Position numbers and translations under genes: made by a program
In this document: piece after piece, positions 23,675 through 34,109 of the stretch
Layout of the letters: each line of letters starts with the position of its first letter
How positions within the stretch are numbered: position 1 is the first letter of the stretch
Notes under the pieces: model-generated
Seen by the model: only the letters and a program-made list of their open reading frames with translations
Database searches by the model: none
Told to the model about the DNA's origin: nothing
NCBI GenBank assembly: GCA_021014325.1
Contig: CM037462.1
Span: forward strand, 15,768,135 to 15,832,134
Direction: 5' to 3'
DNA: 64,000 nucleotides
Source: Plazaster borealis
Taxonomy: Eukaryota > Echinodermata > Asteroidea > Forcipulatida > Labidiasteridae

Positions 23675-24076
23675 TTAAAGGAAGGATACACTTTTGGTAA
23701 TTGTCAAAGACCAGTATCCTCACTTGGTGTCTCCCAACATATGCATAAAATAACAAACCAGTGAACATTTGGGCTCAATTGTCAAATTGGTCATTGAAGT
23801 TGCAAGGAAATACCGGTAATGAAAGAAAAAACACGAATGTTGCATAGAACTGTGTGCTTTCAGATGCCTGAGAATGCCTGAAGCCTTTCTCAGATTCAAA
23901 ATTGTTGGTGAAAAAAATTCCTCTTTCTCTAAAACTACATAACTTCTAAGGGTGTGGTTTCTAACAATGTTTTATAATATCAACAGCTCTCCAGTGCTCT
24001 TTAACAAGTAGCCTAAGTTGTTACGGTCATTATTTTTTGGAGCAATTACCCAAAAGTATATATACCATCCCTTTAA
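23675..24076 (+). mobile_element. TTAA-1 variant (subfamily 1b)
   Basis: The ends are AGGAAGGATACACTTTTGG and its inverse at CCATCCCT. The outer and inner boxes match TTAA-1, but the centre is a different palindromic module (GCCTGAAGCCTTTCTCAGA, then TTCAAAATT) that resembles the TTAA-4 centre. The right TTAA is shared with the next element. Confidence 0.82.
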
Positions 24077-24833
24077 AGCACAATGACATCATTGGTAATT
24101 ATCAAAGACCAGTCTCCACACTATATAAATGAAACCTGTGAAAGTTTAAGCTCAATCGGTCATCGAGTCACGAGAAAATAGTATAAGTAACAAAAACTTG
24201 TATGTTTTCACTGTTTTCAAAGATAGGGTTTTGGACTCGCAACAACAAAACTAATTGGTTTACGCATTTCTCTTGTGTCATTTCAAGCAAAAATATTTCA
24301 AGGGAAGTATTCCACAATGGCCATTTGTATACAATTATTTTATGATATATGCATAACTGTAGAATCTATTATAATGTATGGCTCAGATACATGGACATCC
24401 AGTCACGATGGAACTGGAAGAGAGACTGGAGGGTGCTATAAATATACACAAAACTTCTCTGGTTAAATGTACACTGGAGTCAACATATGAGTAATACTGA
24501 ACTGTATAGTAATGAACCAAAACTATCCAACAAAATACAACAGCATCGTCTGAGACTATAGCAGGGTACTCATACAGAAACATCAAAGAACCTGTGTCCC
24601 AGCTTCTCATCTGGTCACAAAAACATGGAAGGAGAACGGGAAGACAAAAGCTCAGCTATATACAGATGTAGTTGCCAGGGATATCGGGGTGCTTCCAACT
24701 GATCTTCCTAACTTAATGAGGAATAGACATGAATGGGAAATCTTAACATGATTCCGACCTCGGTCGACTAGAGAGAGAGAGAGAGATGCGCATTCATGTT
24801 TTCCATCTCACCAATGTTGTGCACACCCTTTAA
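24073..24833 (+). mobile_element. TTAA-5 family element interrupted by a LINE fragment
   Basis: The left part from 24073 matches 35305-35560 (ACATCATTGGTAATTATCAA, CTGTGAAAGTTTAAGCTCAA, TTTCAAGCAAAAATATTTCA). The right end ACCAATGTTGTGCACACCCT-TTAA matches 35637-35656. About 430 bp of retrotransposon coding relic lies between. Confidence 0.8.
24318..24755 (+). pseudogene. Decayed C-terminal end of a non-LTR retrotransposon reverse transcriptase ORF
   Basis: Split over shifted frames, one can read TVESIIMYGSDTWT, then MELEERLEGAINIHKTSLVK, then WSQHMSNTELY with LSNKIQQHRLRL, then LLIWSQKHGRRTGRQ, then DIGVLPTDLPNLMRNRHEW. In this order they match the conserved region after the reverse-transcriptase domain of many non-LTR elements. 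At least four frameshifts or stops make it non-functional. It ends near an (AG)n run at 24771. Confidence 0.75.
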
Positions 24834-25619
24834 CAGTTGAATGCCCCTGGGATATGTTGCAGTTCATGACACACTTGACATTTTAGATAGACACTGAATT
24901 TACTTGGAATAGTAGAATCCAACTTGCATATAAGAAAAGGGAATGAAAGTGAGATAACAAACACCACATGAAAATCCCGATCCAGTCCAATATAAACTCA
25001 ACCACGAAATAAGAGTGATTTTTGTAAAGAATTATAATCTAAAAGTGTAGACGAAGAAGAGATTGATTTGTTTCATTGCTCTTCCATTTCTTGTTTAACT
25101 ATACAGTTACTCGATGTGCTGGCCTAATAACAACAGATGCAACACCCTCGTGGTAAATCCCATGCTGGCTAGACTATTTCCATCAAGTGAAGACAGATTT
25201 TCTTTCAGTAACTTAAATCCCCACAGAAACGGATACACCTCTTTATTCTTGTAACTTTCTATATTTATAACCAAAAATAACTATTGCCGTTTTAAATTTA
25301 GCGAACGGATAAACATTGTAAAGACGAGATACTTCCAGTCTCCCACAACATTGGAATGTGTTCCTGCTTAAAGTCAGCAGTCCGATTGTTAACAAGGTGT
25401 GTTTAGCAGACAGTGTTTGCAATTTATGATATAAATCCCATTATAGCCCAGTCTCCTGTCCGTCTTCAAGTTGTTGATTTTATAGGTGTTATGGCGGGAC
25501 CTGATTTTAAGTCCAAACAGTGTTGTATATTTTTAACTTGAGACAAGTTCTATAGGCGAGTGTTGTCTGTAACTTATACGGACTGGGCGCTCGCTATCAG
25601 AGCAGCTATAGTCAGTGGT
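24834..25619. other. Unique DNA
   Basis: No gene or repeat recognised. Confidence 0.4.
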
Positions 25620-25935
25620 CTATGGGCTTACTGGATAGAGAGTCATCCAATGGGTGTCTAACACACATGAGATGAGGGTATCAGGGAGACATGTTACCAC
25701 TCTCATCCAATGGGTGTCTAAAGTACTGAGGGTACTTGTTGGTCGATGGGTAACAAAGTAATGGGGGTAGCAGTGAGTGGTCCTTGCTCTATGGGGAGAC
25801 ATTTTGCCACTCTCATCCGATGGGTGTCTAACAAAGTGATGAGAGTATCAGGGAGACATGTTACCACTCTCATCCAATGGGTGTCTAACAAAGTACTGAG
25901 GGTACTTGTTCGATGGGTGTCTAACAAAGTTGTAG
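25620..25935. repeat. Irregular tandem repeat, ~45-90-bp periodicity
   Basis: Recurring words are CCACTCTCATCCAATGGGTG, TCTAACAAAGTACTGAGGGT and ATCAGGGAGACATGTT. A related fragment occurs at 26205-26275, separated by unique DNA. Confidence 0.8.
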
Positions 25936-26659
25936 ACCAGCAACGGATTGTCTTCCACTTTGCAACTATTTTGCTGTAGTTTTTAAGCAATATTTTTGAT
26001 ACAGTACCTGTCCAGGTGAGTCCTTAGTACTTCTGACACCATGTGGTAATAGTTACATGTTTGGAGACTTGTTGTTATAAGTTGAAACGCAGTGATTTAT
26101 TAGCAACTTGAGAACGTTGGTTGTGAGACATACACTAGCTAGTATAATACGAATAAACATGAACTTGTAGACTTGTACCAGTCCTATGTGCAGTATTATC
26201 ACAGGGGTAGCAGTGAGTGTCTAACAAAGTGCTGAGGGGACCAGGGAGACATGTTGCCACTCTTATTCGAGGGGAACCTAAATTCATAAAGGTACACAAA
26301 ATGCAACAAGAACGCGCATATACAGTGGAGAGGACCCCCCCACCCCCCGGTCGGCTTCGCAATACGTGGTTCGTTGGCGTAGCAACGTGTCACCCATTGC
26401 CTTCAGTGTGAGGAAATTTGTAATACCATTCAGTCATTACAGCAGCGATCAGTGGCTGTACTTAATAACCACGTCCCACAGCATAGACTGTAGAGGGCGC
26501 TATAGCATACTTGGAGCATCACGAATTGCCAAAATATATCGAGAAGCATCCGTCCCAATAATAATGCAATTATTGATTCAATAAAAAACCTTGTTTCATA
26601 GTTTCAACGTTACTTCAGGCACAACCTACGCTAGGGTGTTCTTACACCTTCATGAGTGT

Positions 26660-27003
26660 AAGGGGCCATTCAGAATAGTCAATGTTGGGTGGGTTAAAAT
26701 AAAATATGAAAAATCGAAATTCAGTTTTTAGTTTAAAAAATGTGTATTATTAACAAACGAAAAAGAAGAAAGAAAAAAAATACCCAGCTGTCATTATTCC
26801 TGACTTAACTACAAAGTCGTTTAGCCAGGAAAGGCCATTGAAAACTACTGATGCTGGAGACCTTTATCTAAAATATCTGGTTCACTTGAAGCATTACTTT
26901 GTTCTTCAGTGTATAGATTATATTATGAAGCCATTCAATATTGAGGTGGGTGGGTGGGTCAAAACAATTTCGATTTTGTGTTTAACATTATTCTGAATGG
27001 CCT
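26660..27003 (+). mobile_element. Family J inverted-repeat element
   Basis: The termini GGGGCCATTCAGAATAGTCA and the inverse of TTATTCTGAATGGCC. The interior shares AACAAACGAAAAAGAAGA and GCATTACTTTGTTCT with the copy at 29560 in the opposite orientation. Confidence 0.85.
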
Positions 27004-27227
27004 CTATTAAAGTGGTCCTTGCTCTTTGGTGGCAGTAAGAATCATTTCAAGGTCCATTTCTTTTGCACAGTATCAAAACAAAAATGTCAATATCAATCAA
27101 AAGAGATCGATACAAAAATACATTTTTACAGTATAGATTTAAAAAACTAGCTAGGATGCAAACAAAATAATAAGACACTGCAGAGTGGTCCACTTTAGAG
27201 GCAGAGCTTGTATGCAATGGTACCCAA

Positions 27228-28030
27228 TGATCTAGCAAGCTACACTAGCTCTAAACTGGTTCCCTGTCTTAAGGATCAAGACAGGGACTAGTCTTACAGG
27301 CCCAATTATTTCATTGCATTTCATTTCATTATTTCATTGGATAAACGTGCAGTGACGTAAAGCTTTCAAAATCTGTGTTATGATTGGTCCGAGGTGATGT
27401 AGTTTGTATGCAGCAGCATGTGCATAATGTTTGTACACATGCATAATGTTGTTTTATTCACTATGTAATACGTGTACATGTACGGGTGAATTGACAGCGA
27501 GTCTCTGGGTGAAATGGATGCAAAGGTACAAACGTACATCTGGCAGGATCCGGACAGGCGCTCAAGGCAGGTATCTGGCGTCATTCACGGGCCTCGAAGT
27601 GTGAAGTCAGATGTTCAGGATATGATCTAGCTAGCTACTAGACTGGTTCCCTGTCTTTATCCACGAGGATAAAAGACAGGTACTGGTTTTACAGACCCAA
27701 TAATTTCATTGGATACAAGGATTTCATTGGATAAACGGGCAGTGACGTAAGCTTTCCATATCTGTGTTATGATTAGTCCGCTCCGAAGTCACGTGTTTGT
27801 CAGCTCCACCATACAGCATGAACTTTTCGATTGGCTGCTGCTCTGCGCGCGTGATACACAATGTTTGTATGTCATGTTGTTTATACACAATGTAATGCGT
27901 ACACGTGTGTGTGACTGCGAATCTCTGCCGTGTGAATGGATGGGAGGTCAAAGGTGCGTTTTCCAGGTATCTGGCGTTTTTTATTCACGAGCCTCGAAGT
28001 GAGACGTTAGATGTTTGGGTTAGCTAGTTA
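27228..28030. repeat. Tandem duplication of a ~400-bp segment
   Basis: Copy 1 (about 27228-27622) and copy 2 (about 27623-28030) share GATCTAGC.AGCTAC, CTGGTTCCCTGTCTT, ATTTCATTGGATAAACG, GCAGTGACGTAA, CAGGTATCTGGCGT and CCTCGAAGTG in order. The copies differ by many small indels, so the event is not recent. Confidence 0.85.
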
Positions 28031-28339
28031 CTAGCTTCAGAGAGTCCAAAAAATAAACCGTTCAATGAACAAAGGGGGGCGCTCGACTACCGTACCTTCC
28101 ATTAAACTATTAATTTTTTTCTCTGCGAGATTTGCCTTAATATTCAGCATCAGCAGTATTCCGTTTTATTGCAAAGTCAACATTTTCTCCCAAAAATTGC
28201 CAACCACGGATTAAACAACATTAGGGACCTGCTCGACAGTTGCACAAATAATTATTAATACATTCTGAACCTGAATCTGAATGATTTAGTCGGTAAAGCA
28301 TCCTATGCAAAGATCACATCAACTTTTTCAAAAGACAAC

Positions 28340-28515
28340 GAAGAAATGCCACTTTAGTTTTAGACGTGGCAGGAAAACCCCACAGGGAAAACCACGCAGT
28401 CAGATAGGGACTGAAAACCAAAATATGCGAGGCTCCAGCCCGGGAATCGAACCAGGGTCCACAGAGATGAAAGGCAGGGACGAAACCACTATGAGCAAAC
28501 CTGAATGCCCCATTG
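28340..28515 (-). mobile_element. tRNA-headed SINE (SINE-a), copy 1
   Basis: On the minus strand: a tRNA-like head with B-box GGTTCGATTCCC, then TTTTCAGTCCCTATCTGA, GTGGTTTTCCC, a GGGGTTTTCCTGCCACGTCT block and TAAAACTAAAG. Same order as copies 2 and 3. Confidence 0.82.
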
Positions 28516-28779
28516 TTCTCGAACGAACACAAATTTAAATTTAAAAAAATGTTGGCATCCCTGGACAAGAGAATTAAGGGGGAACAATACTCTATTATTT
28601 ATTAAGAACAGTTCTTCCTCTTGTTATTCTAACGATAGATTGTACACATTTTTGTAATCGAACCAGGTTGTCAATGCAATACCAATGGCTGCATCTAGGC
28701 TTTGAGTACAGGAACACAACTTTGCCTGCCGGTTGTTGTTTGCGTGCTAGAGTCTGTTTATTTTGAGTGACTTTCTTAC

Positions 28780-29073
28780 CTGGTGATTACACGACTTGGC
28801 GAGGGAAATGAAGGCTCTAGCAGCAAACAGCTTACTCCAAGCCACACGTAAGCGCATAAATCTATCTATGATCTCCGTAGATGACATCTTGGAGTCATAA
28901 ATCTGCTCGGAATTTCCTCGCTCACCTTCTCCACACGACGTGACCGTGTGCGCAGAAATCAAATCCAAATTTTCAATATGGCGCCAAGTGTTGGTTGGCT
29001 GCTCTAATTCCGCAGGGCAAATTGTAAGGAATCCGAACATGCCCCGAATGCAGTCAGAATGAAATTGGTTCAT
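28780..29073 (-). CDS. Probable first coding exon of an unidentified protein
   Basis: A 98-codon open exon. It starts at an ATG with A at -3, and an in-frame TAG lies 12 nt upstream, which fixes this as the first possible Met. It ends exactly at a strong donor, CAG|GTAAGA (intron from 28779), leaving phase 0. The residue composition is that of a soluble, well-mixed protein with Cys, Trp and charged residues. The C-terminal part (about 64-97) could form an amphipathic helix, with motif IIDRFMRLRVAWSKLFAARA. There is no signal peptide and no clear membrane segment. I do not recognise the family. No second exon is evident in the 28 kb downstream, so the intron may be long or later exons short. 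The start codon lies 176 bp from a divergent tRNA-Arg gene. A non-coding first exon with a chance ORF is possible but less likely, given start, stop and donor together. Confidence 0.6.
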
Positions 29074-29248
29074 TTTGTACTTTTGCTATGGGGTTTGTAC
29101 AAATAATGTCGTGTCTCGGAAAGAAAATGTAAATCCTAATAATGTAACGTGTACGTGATTTGTTTTGGGTTTCTGTAATCATTACTACAACGTTCCTCAG
29201 GTACCAGACATAAGAAGGGACATTACCTGACGCTAAGAGACATTAAGT

Positions 29249-29321
29249 GGCCCTGTGGCCTAATGGATAAGGCGTCAGTCTCCGGAGCTGAAGATTGTGG
29301 GTTCGAGTCCCACCAGGGTCG
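29249..29321 (+). tRNA. tRNA-Arg (anticodon CCG)
   Basis: A 73-nt tRNA that decodes CGG. The acceptor stem GGCCCTG pairs with CAGGGTC, with one G-T pair. The D-arm is GGCC/GGC with loop TAATGGATAA. The anticodon stem TCAGT/GCTGA flanks loop CTCCGGA, giving CCG. The T-stem GTGGG/CCCAC holds TTCGAGT. The internal promoter boxes TGGCCTAATGG (A) and GGTTCGAGTCC (B) are intact. There is no intron and no encoded CCA. A TTTTT run at 29333-29337 can terminate Pol III. It closely matches animal tRNA-Arg of this isoacceptor. No SINE body follows it, so it looks like a genuine gene. Confidence 0.93.
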
Positions 29322-29395
29322 CTCAGTTTGTATTTTTACTAGGGCCTAACTCTGCAATAACAACATGTTTTATTATTATTTTTGTAAGGTTGGGG

Positions 29396-29870
29396 GCCGA
29401 ATAGTTATACCATGCCCGAAATAGTGGCAAAGGGCACCCCCACCCCCGAGGGCAACCAATGTTTCCACTATTTTCCCTTGTATACAAATAAATAAATACA
29501 AATAAAATACAAATACAAATAAAACAAAAAATAAAAGAAATCCTCTGAAGAACGCCCAAGGGGCCATTCAGAATAGTCAATGTTTAAAAAAAATGCACTA
29601 AATTGTATACACTGCAGAACAAAGTAATGCCTCAAATGATTAGCCGGCTGGGTATTTTTTATTCCTCTTCTTTTTCGTTTGTTAATATATATATGTTATT
29701 TGTTTAAACAAAGCCTGAATTTCTATACTAAGTTATTTCTTTTAACCCACCCACCCACAATTTCGAACTTGTTTAACATTGACTATTCTGAATGGGCCCT
29801 AAGATTCCAAGCACACAAAGAAGACACAATAGAGGGGGTGCCACCATGCCCCATATCGAGCACCAAATAG
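29396..29870 (+). mobile_element. Interspersed repeat (family K) split by a family J element
   Basis: The left part 29396-29559 carries ATACCATGCCCGAAATAGTGG and an (AAATA)-rich run. The right part 29800-29870 carries AAGAAGACACAATAGAGGGG and CATGCCCCATATCGAGCACC. A family J copy separates them. Confidence 0.65.
29560..29799 (-). mobile_element. Family J inverted-repeat element, internally deleted
   Basis: The termini GGGGCCATTCAGAATAGTCA and TTGACTATTCTGAATGGGCC are nearly perfect inverted repeats extended to AATGTT/AACATT. It is about 100 bp shorter than the copy at 26660. Confidence 0.88.
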
Positions 29871-30141
29871 GAATAGTTGAAGCAACCACCACACTAATAA
29901 TGTTATGCTTTAGAACTAGGCCACAGTGTATGTACATACCGCTAGTTAATTTAATTAAGTTCATGATATACATTATTGATCTATAGGCAAACCGTATAAT
30001 GACATTAAGAGGCAAAAATTGTGGTCACATTATAAATAAAACCCGAAATTACATTGATACCTCACGTACATTGCCTCAAAACCCACATATTATAAATGGT
30101 CTGAAGGGATACGAAATTCCCAGCTCGTGTCTGTTCGTTGT

Positions 30142-30517
30142 TTAAAGGCACTGAACACGTTTGGTAATTGTCAAAGACTAGTGTTCTCACTTGGTGTATC
30201 CCAACATATGCATAAAATAACAAGCCTGTGAAAATTTGAACTCAATTGGTCATCGAAGTTGCGAGATAATAATGGAAGAAAAAACACCCTTGTCACACGA
30301 AGTTGTGTGCTTTCAGATGTGATTTCGGTGAGGTCTCGAAATGAATTCAAATGTTTTACTGAGAAATTACTTTTTTTCTCAAAAACGACGTTACTTCAGA
30401 TGGAGCCGTTTCTCACAATGTTTTATACTATCAACAGCTCTCCATTGATCGTTACCAAGTAAGTTTTTATGCTAACAATTATTTTGAGTAATTACCAATA
30501 GTGTCCAGTGCCTTTAA
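30142..30517 (+). mobile_element. TTAA-1 family element with altered centre
   Basis: The ends are AGGCACTGAACACGTTTGG and CCAGTGCCT-TTAA. The centre carries GATTTCGGTGAGGTCTCGAA instead of the TTGCAA palindrome. The right TTAA is shared with the following TTAA-2. Confidence 0.88.
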
Positions 30518-30851
30518 AGGCCCTGTACACTATTGGTAAGATCGAAAAAGCACAATGTTCACAGATTCACACATAACTTACATGATTTAAAGTAAGTAAT
30601 GGTTGAAAGGGTTCCTTAAAATATTTCTGCCTAAAATGCTATCGTTTCTGAGAAATGAGTAAAACAATAGTTTTTATCACGCGCAATAATTGAAACAGAA
30701 AACACATAAGGTCTCTTTTCACTATTTTCTCGTGACCTCGATGACCAATTAAGCTCAAACTTTCACAGGTTTGTTTGTTTATGCATATGTTGAATACACA
30801 AAATGTGGACACTGATTTTGAGCTGTTACCAAAAGTGTACAATACCTTTAA
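30514..30851 (+). mobile_element. TTAA-2 family element abutting TTAA-1
   Basis: Bounded by TTAA-AGGCCCTGTACAC and ATACCT-TTAA. One palindrome arm at the centre is partly lost (TATCACGCGCAATAATTG). Confidence 0.9.
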
Positions 30852-32972
30852 ATGCTCCACGCCAAATTGCACACTTGGCTGGAAATCGATTGGTCCTTTT
30901 CCAGTCGATTTCTCTAATACAGGTTAACACCTAGATATCTCTATATTTTGCTAGGAAGTGTCAGGCAAACGGTTCCATACTCGGCCATTATTATTCATGT
31001 AACATTTATCAAACTCGGTTCATAGCGTTTGCATAGTACGAATGTTTCAGACGCGAATAAATCCCCGGTGGCTATTTCATGTTTCATTTATAGTTTATCA
31101 CGGATATTATAGTTCTTTTGATTTTTAGATACCTGACGATATACATGCCTATCGAATTTTATGTCAACAATCTTCACTAGTCATCACTTTTAGAAACAAG
31201 TCTTTCTTTGTGGGCAATTGTTACATTTAATTAATTTTATTTTATTAAATAACATTGCAGTGTGGGCTACATAACTCACCCAAGCCTATATACCCACACT
31301 CCCCCTTAATTTCTATTTTCGCAATTTCTATTTTCGCCACGACAGTATTATTTTAAAACGAACATAAAATACGTTGTTAATAAAATCAACAATAAACCTT
31401 AATTTACATGGATTTTTATTAATTAAGTAACACTGCAGTGTGACCTACATAACTCGCCCAAGCCTACCCAAACTCCCCCGCAATTTCTATTTTCGCAATT
31501 TCCAATTTTGCAATTTCTCTCTTCGCAACCACGACTGTTTATTATTTCAAAATTAACATAAAATACGTTGTTAATAAAAATCAAGTATAAACCTTAATGA
31601 CATGGATTCTCACAGGTGTGTTATTTTTATGTTTTATTTATTTTTAAATCACCATTTACCGACGGGAGTGTACTCTGCGAATAGACTGCAATCTGCAAAT
31701 AGATTAACACCAGCTTCACCACACTGTACCTAATAATGAAACACGCATTGATACGCGATGTGTTGAGGTCACCCTGTTACATCGAAACTATACGTGCGCA
31801 GTCAGTGTTGCCTCGGTACACGACGAATGAGCGCCAAGCTCAAGGCCAAGTGACGAGGTTACGGGTATAGCTTGATGGAGAGGATGCTAGTCACATAAGG
31901 GGGAAGCGGGTTGATTGCATGCATGTGAGAAACGAGTCCGATCTTATTGATATTCGGTGGTTTAGGCTTCCCGTTTATTTCATGCATCATTAGCTTTAGG
32001 GCTGCCCACAATACGGGCCCAAGACTGACAGACGAATGCTATAGTGGCTATAACAGTATAGGAGCGCGTACTCTCTCAAGTTCTTAGGGTTATATTAATT
32101 TTTCTTTTAATAATTACCATTTTCAATTGTAATGATATTAATCAAAGTCCCGTATGTATTGCTCGTGGATTAATAAATAACTCCTAACACTTTACGTGTC
32201 CCAGTCCCTTATTGCTTCAAAACCCATTTAACTAAAAAAAAACTATTAGCCCTAATTTTTTATCTCTTCAAAAAGGCACTCGATCATTACGCAGACCCAC
32301 TTTTCTCATCCTTCATTTCTGTGAAATGTATTGATTTCAGCGAGAGCTAAAAAATGAAATCGAATCGTATCCCGCTGTGAAACAATTCATGCGATTCAAC
32401 CTCGGTCTCATCTCTAGTAATCAAACCTATTGGTGGATCGCGGGGGGTACTCCGAGCGCAACGACTGTTTTCTGAAACATTAGATGTTTAATTCCTGCGG
32501 ACAATGACCAAAAAAAGCATAACTGACAATGGATCTATGCCCATTAATTAACAATGCATTGTGAAATACTAATGACATTCAAACCTTGCCTGGTTTATTA
32601 CCGCAAAAGGTCGTTCTCCAGACTTATTGCATCTGTGTCGACGACAGCAAAGAGTCGTCGTGTTATCTATACTAGCGGTTCATATAGCTATACTACACCG
32701 ACTCGTGGTAGGTGATACGGTTGTAGGCTAATTATTACAGCACCGCGCACCTGCTTCTGCTATTGAATTTTTCCTCCAGATATTTCTTCTCGAGATTGGG
32801 AATAATCCGACGGCTAAATAATGTTCCTCACGAATTCTATTCGTCCGCAAGGATCAAGCTGTGTATAGGATGGCGGGGAAAAAAAGTCTTAAAATGATGA
32901 TAAAATTATTTTACTAGTCAATTTAACTCATGTCGACAACATTACGTCACAGAGTAGTTACAACCTGTCTAT
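30852..32972. other. Unique DNA around a tandem duplication
   Basis: Outside 31232-31608 no repeat or coding signal is evident. No open frame of 60 codons or more was noted from 31 to 33 kb on either strand. Confidence 0.5.
31232..31608. repeat. Tandem duplication of a ~190-bp segment
   Basis: Units at about 31232-31417 and 31418-31608 share AACA.TGCAGTGTG, CTACATAACTC.CCCAAGCC, AATTTCTATTTTCGCAATTT and AACATAAAATACGTTGTTAA. AT-rich and non-coding. Confidence 0.88.
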
Positions 32973-33014
32973 CCATAGAGAAAGGACCAGAGATCTCTGG
33001 TCCTTTCTCTATGG
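32973..33014. repeat. Perfect 42-bp palindrome without spacer
   Basis: The 21-bp halves 32973-32993 and 32994-33014 are exact reverse complements meeting at AGATCT. No copy elsewhere in the window was noticed. Confidence 0.95.
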
Positions 33015-33365
33015 TCTATCTTATAGAACGAGAGTTGGAAATGATCAGCTTCAAATTTTGGTTGAGAATTGTTTGATTCCTTTTTTTTTTAAATAGCTCC
33101 ATGCAACAGTAGTCTGGTCAACACTATGACAATCAAAAATTGCAGCTTCAGCCTGAACGTGCAGTTGAGCGGTTGGGGGGTTGACTGTATTGACCTGCCC
33201 GAGTCAACTAAATCGGTATGCATGGAGTCTTTACAGGAGATGCGATGTGGCGGTTTACAAATTCTGGAGTCACATTGGATTACATTGTATGAGTTCACTT
33301 CATTTTGAACTCCGCTCGGACCGTCAACTTCACAGTCAAGTTAAATTAATACTCCAGTACAAAAT

Positions 33366-33796
33366 TTAAAGGGATTGTATACGTTTGGTAATTTAAAGGG
33401 ATTGTATACGTTTGGTAATTGGAACCCACTGTTTGTTTCAATCCTATATAGCCTAGTTGTAGATATATACCATAAAACTAACCTGTGAAAATTTCATTTC
33501 AAATGGTGGTAGCGTTTTTGAGATAATTGCCGAAAATCTGGAGTGGTTTGTCCATGCAGGAAGAATAATCTGCAATCGGAATACACAACCTGAGAAACGT
33601 TACTGTTGGTAACGCTTCTAAGATTCAAATTTTTGGGGATAAAAAGTGATATCTTTTTTCATAACCGCAGTTGTTCAAAGTGAAAAGTTTCTCAAAATGC
33701 ATTATACTATCCAAAGCTGAATTGTACTTCTTACCAAGTAAGTTTTTATTGCCATTCATTTTCAGAGTCATTGCTAAACGTATACGGAACCTTTAA
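33366..33796 (+). mobile_element. TTAA-4 family element with duplicated tip
   Basis: The first 27 bp (TTAAAGGGATTGTATACGTT and on) occur twice in direct succession, 33366-33392 and 33393-33419. Otherwise it is a complete element ending ACGGAACCT-TTAA, with an imperfect central palindrome near 33590-33630. Confidence 0.87.
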
Positions 33797-34109
33797 ACTA
33801 TAACTCTCATTTGAATTTAAAGGACTTGGAATAGATTTGAGTGAGCACGCTTTGAGGGTTATTTGTTTATGAATAATTTAATAAGTTAAAACTAGGAAAT
33901 TTGAAAATAATAAATACAAAACTAAGAATATAATTCCTTCATATAATGACAAGATTTGTCTGGTCACATTTCAGCTGGTGCTCCGAGTTCACTTCCTTAA
34001 AATCGATTTAAAAACACTGTTTGTGATTTTCCAACTGTATTCTTTATTCATTAGAAATGTCTTGAAATCCTCCTGGAAGACGTCTAGATTGTGAACTCTT
34101 TCAGAGTAA

